This document shows positions 7,190 through 8,807 of a DNA stretch of 8,807 nucleotides, piece after piece (the stretch's first letter is position 1; each line of letters starts with the position of its first letter). Position numbers and translations under genes: made by a program. The notes beneath the pieces were generated by a model. The model was not told where the DNA came from, made no database searches, and was given only the letters and a program-made list of their open reading frames with translations. This DNA is from Nocardioides sp. (GTDB taxonomy: Bacteria; Actinomycetota; Actinomycetes; Propionibacteriales; Nocardioidaceae), in assembly GCA_003519585.1 (NCBI GenBank), contig DOWL01000166.1, positions 7,788 through 16,594 of the forward strand. The letters are read 5' to 3'.

Positions 7190-8101
7190 ATGGCTCACCT
7201 CACGGTGGGTGTCGTCGGTGCGGGTCGCGTCGGCGCAGTCCTCGGTGCAGCATTGCGCGCGGCCGGTCATGACGTGGTCGCGGCGGCCGGCGAGTCCGAC
7301 GCATCGCGTCGGCGGATCGCCGAACTGTTGCCCGGCGTCGCGCGTCGCAAGCCCACCGTCGTGGCGCGGGCCTGCGACCTGCTGCTGCTCGCCGTACCCG
7401 ACGACATGCTGCGCAACGTCGTGACCATGCTGGCCGACAGCGGCGCCCTGCACGCCGGTCAGTACGTCGTGCACACCTCGGGCCGGCACGGACTCGAGGT
7501 CCTCGCCCCGGCCCGGGCGGTCGGAGCCCGGGTGGCGGCGATGCACCCGGCGATGACGTTCACCGGCACCCAGGTCGACCTCGATCGCCTCCCGGGCACG
7601 GTCTTCGGTCTCACCGCAGGCACCGACGAGCGGGCGTTGATCGAGGGCCTGGTCGCCGACCTCGGCGGGACCCCGATGTGGGTGCCCGAGGAGATGCGCA
7701 CGCTCTACCACGCGGGTCTGGCGCACGGGGCCAACCACCTGGTCACGCTGGTCACCGAGGCGATGGAGATCCTCTCCGCCGCCGGCGCGGCCGACCCGGC
7801 GAGCACCCTGCGACCGCTCCTCACGGCCGCCCTCGACAACGCGCTGGCGCAGGGCGACGCGGCGCTCACCGGGCCGATCGTGCGGGGCGACCTCGGCACC
7901 GTCCAGGCCCACCTCTACGACATCACCGCCAACGCGCCGCAGACCCTCCCGTCGTACGTCGCACTGGCCCGCGCGACCCTCGACCGAGCGGTCACCGATG
8001 GCCGGGTGGTCCCGATCCGGGCGGCTCGGATCCGCGATCTCCTCGACGCCGCGGCGACCGGTGCCCCGCTGGGTGAGGTCCGGACACCCGGGCAGGCATG
8101 A
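7190..8101 (+). CDS. Rossmann-like and DUF2520 domain protein, coupled to panC
   Basis: The 303-residue product begins with an NAD(P)-binding Rossmann fold: [15 protein letters not shown] (4-18), with the GxGxxG loop at 10-15, resembling ProC and ketopantoate reductase N-termini. The [10 protein letters not shown] stretch and the all-helical second half (from about residue 165, with [12 protein letters not shown]) are characteristic of the DUF2520 family. Its stop overlaps the panC start as ATGA, so translation is probably coupled. In M. tuberculosis the equivalent gene (Rv3603c) also directly precedes panC and panD. The family has no firmly established reaction. A dehydrogenase role in pantothenate/CoA synthesis, such as ketopantoate reduction, is an inference from fold and neighbourhood. 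Confidence 0.9.
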   Translation: MAHLTVGVVGAGRVGAVLGAALRAAGHDVVAAAGESDASRRRIAELLPGVARRKPTVVARACDLLLLAVPDDMLRNVVTMLADSGALHAGQYVVHTSGRHGLEVLAPARAVGARVAAMHPAMTFTGTQVDLDRLPGTVFGLTAGTDERALIEGLVADLGGTPMWVPEEMRTLYHAGLAHGANHLVTLVTEAMEILSAAGAADPASTLRPLLTAALDNALAQGDAALTGPIVRGDLGTVQAHLYDITANAPQTLPSYVALARATLDRAVTDGRVVPIRAARIRDLLDAAATGAPLGEVRTPGQA

Positions 8102-8807
8102 GTCGGGAGCCCGTCCTCGCGCACACGCGCGAGGAGCTCGCCGCGCTGCTCGCCGACGCCCGCGGCGCCGGTCGGCAGGTCGGACTGGTGCCCACCATGG
8201 GCGCGCTGCACGAGGGTCACGCCAGCCTGCTCCGGGTCGCTCGCGCGCGGAGCGGCGCCGGCCCGGTCGTCACCTCGATCTTCGTCAACCCGTTGCAGTT
8301 CGGGCCCTCGGAGGATCTCGACCGCTATCCACGCACCCTCGAGGCCGACCTCGAGGTGTGTGCCCGCGAGGGTGCCGACGTCGTCTTCGCGCCGGCAGTG
8401 GACGAGGTCTACCCGGGGTGGCCCGCTCAGCCCCAGGTCACCGTCGAGCCCGGTCCGCTGGCCACCGTGCTCGAGGGCCGGACCCGGCCGGGCCACTTCC
8501 GCGGCGTGCTCACCGTGGTCGCCAAGCTGTTCGGCCTGGTCCGCCCCGACCTCGCGGTCTTCGGCGAGAAGGACTACCAGCAGCTCGCCGTCGTGCGCCG
8601 CATGGCCGCCGACCTGTACCCCGCGGTTCGGGTCGTCGGCGGGCCGCTCATCCGCGACGCCGACGGGCTGGCCCTCTCCTCGCGCAACGCCTACCTCTCG
8701 CCGCAGGAGCGCCAGCGGGCCCTCAGCCTCTCCGCCGCCCTGCGGGCCATGCAGGCACAGGCGGGACAGGGTGAGCGGCGGGGCCCGGCGCTGATCGAGG
8801 CCGGCCG
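8098..8807 (+). CDS. panC: Pantothenate synthetase (pantoate-beta-alanine ligase), 3' end cut by the window
   Basis: PanC joins pantoate and beta-alanine with ATP to make pantothenate, the last step of vitamin B5 synthesis, in the cytoplasm. The 236 complete codons present cover most of the usual ~280-300 residues, and the frame is open to the window edge. Diagnostic motifs are all intact: [10 protein letters not shown] (32-41, the HIGH-like nucleotide site), SIFVNPLQF (60-68), [16 protein letters not shown] (126-141), FGEKDYQQL (155-163) and the KMSKS-like LALSSRN (191-197). ATG 8098 overlaps the preceding stop by 4 bp and has a weak purine-rich stretch upstream, consistent with coupled translation. 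panD and coaX commonly follow in actinobacteria but lie outside the window. Confidence 0.97.
   Translation, partial: MSREPVLAHTREELAALLADARGAGRQVGLVPTMGALHEGHASLLRVARARSGAGPVVTSIFVNPLQFGPSEDLDRYPRTLEADLEVCAREGADVVFAPAVDEVYPGWPAQPQVTVEPGPLATVLEGRTRPGHFRGVLTVVAKLFGLVRPDLAVFGEKDYQQLAVVRRMAADLYPAVRVVGGPLIRDADGLALSSRNAYLSPQERQRALSLSAALRAMQAQAGQGERRGPALIEAG

Overview
The window is high-GC DNA with frequent GTG starts, tightly overlapping genes and GC-biased third codon positions. Together with a DUF2520/Rossmann gene translationally coupled to panC (a pairing also found in Mycobacterium tuberculosis) and a Nocardioides-style intergenic palindrome, this suggests an actinobacterium, most likely Nocardioides or a close relative. 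The genus is an inference from gene content and style, not from a database match.

Left third (about 1-3690): a four-component type I ABC importer of the OpuC/ProU/OsmVWXY class for quaternary-ammonium or other compatible solutes. The ATPase with a C-terminal CBS domain (minus strand, 109-1080) is divergent from an operon of permease 1 (1117-1839), permease 2 (1836-2618) and a lipoprotein substrate-binding protein (2690-3685). Splitting the ATPase onto the opposite strand is unusual for this family. The two divergent start regions practically abut, and each has a TANNNT -10 box placed for leaderless transcription. A 70-bp, AT-richer, nearly perfect palindrome flanked by AGC on both sides lies beyond the ATPase stop (4-73).

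Middle (about 3690-7060): a composite inverted repeat (3694-3819) separates the convergent binding-protein gene and a GT2 glycosyltransferase (3829-4962, minus). That glycosyltransferase is divergent from a PAPS-dependent sulfotransferase-family gene (4998-6071), which is followed by a second GT2-like glycosyltransferase (6083-7057). The three genes look like a small glycan-decorating and sulfating cassette. The divergent junction at 4962-4998 again has back-to-back TANNNT boxes at leaderless spacing.

Right end (about 7060-8807): a Rossmann/DUF2520 protein (7190-8101) overlaps by 4 bp the start of panC (pantothenate synthetase, 8098 to beyond the window edge), marking a coenzyme A precursor operon.

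No tRNA, rRNA, CRISPR array, transposase or phage gene was seen. I do not see a clearly new defence or mobile system. The most interesting material is regulatory and structural: two head-to-head leaderless start pairs, the 70-bp palindrome, the composite terminator-like repeat and a possible stress-sigma promoter inside permease 2. The sulfotransferase/glycosyltransferase cassette is the main functional unknown.
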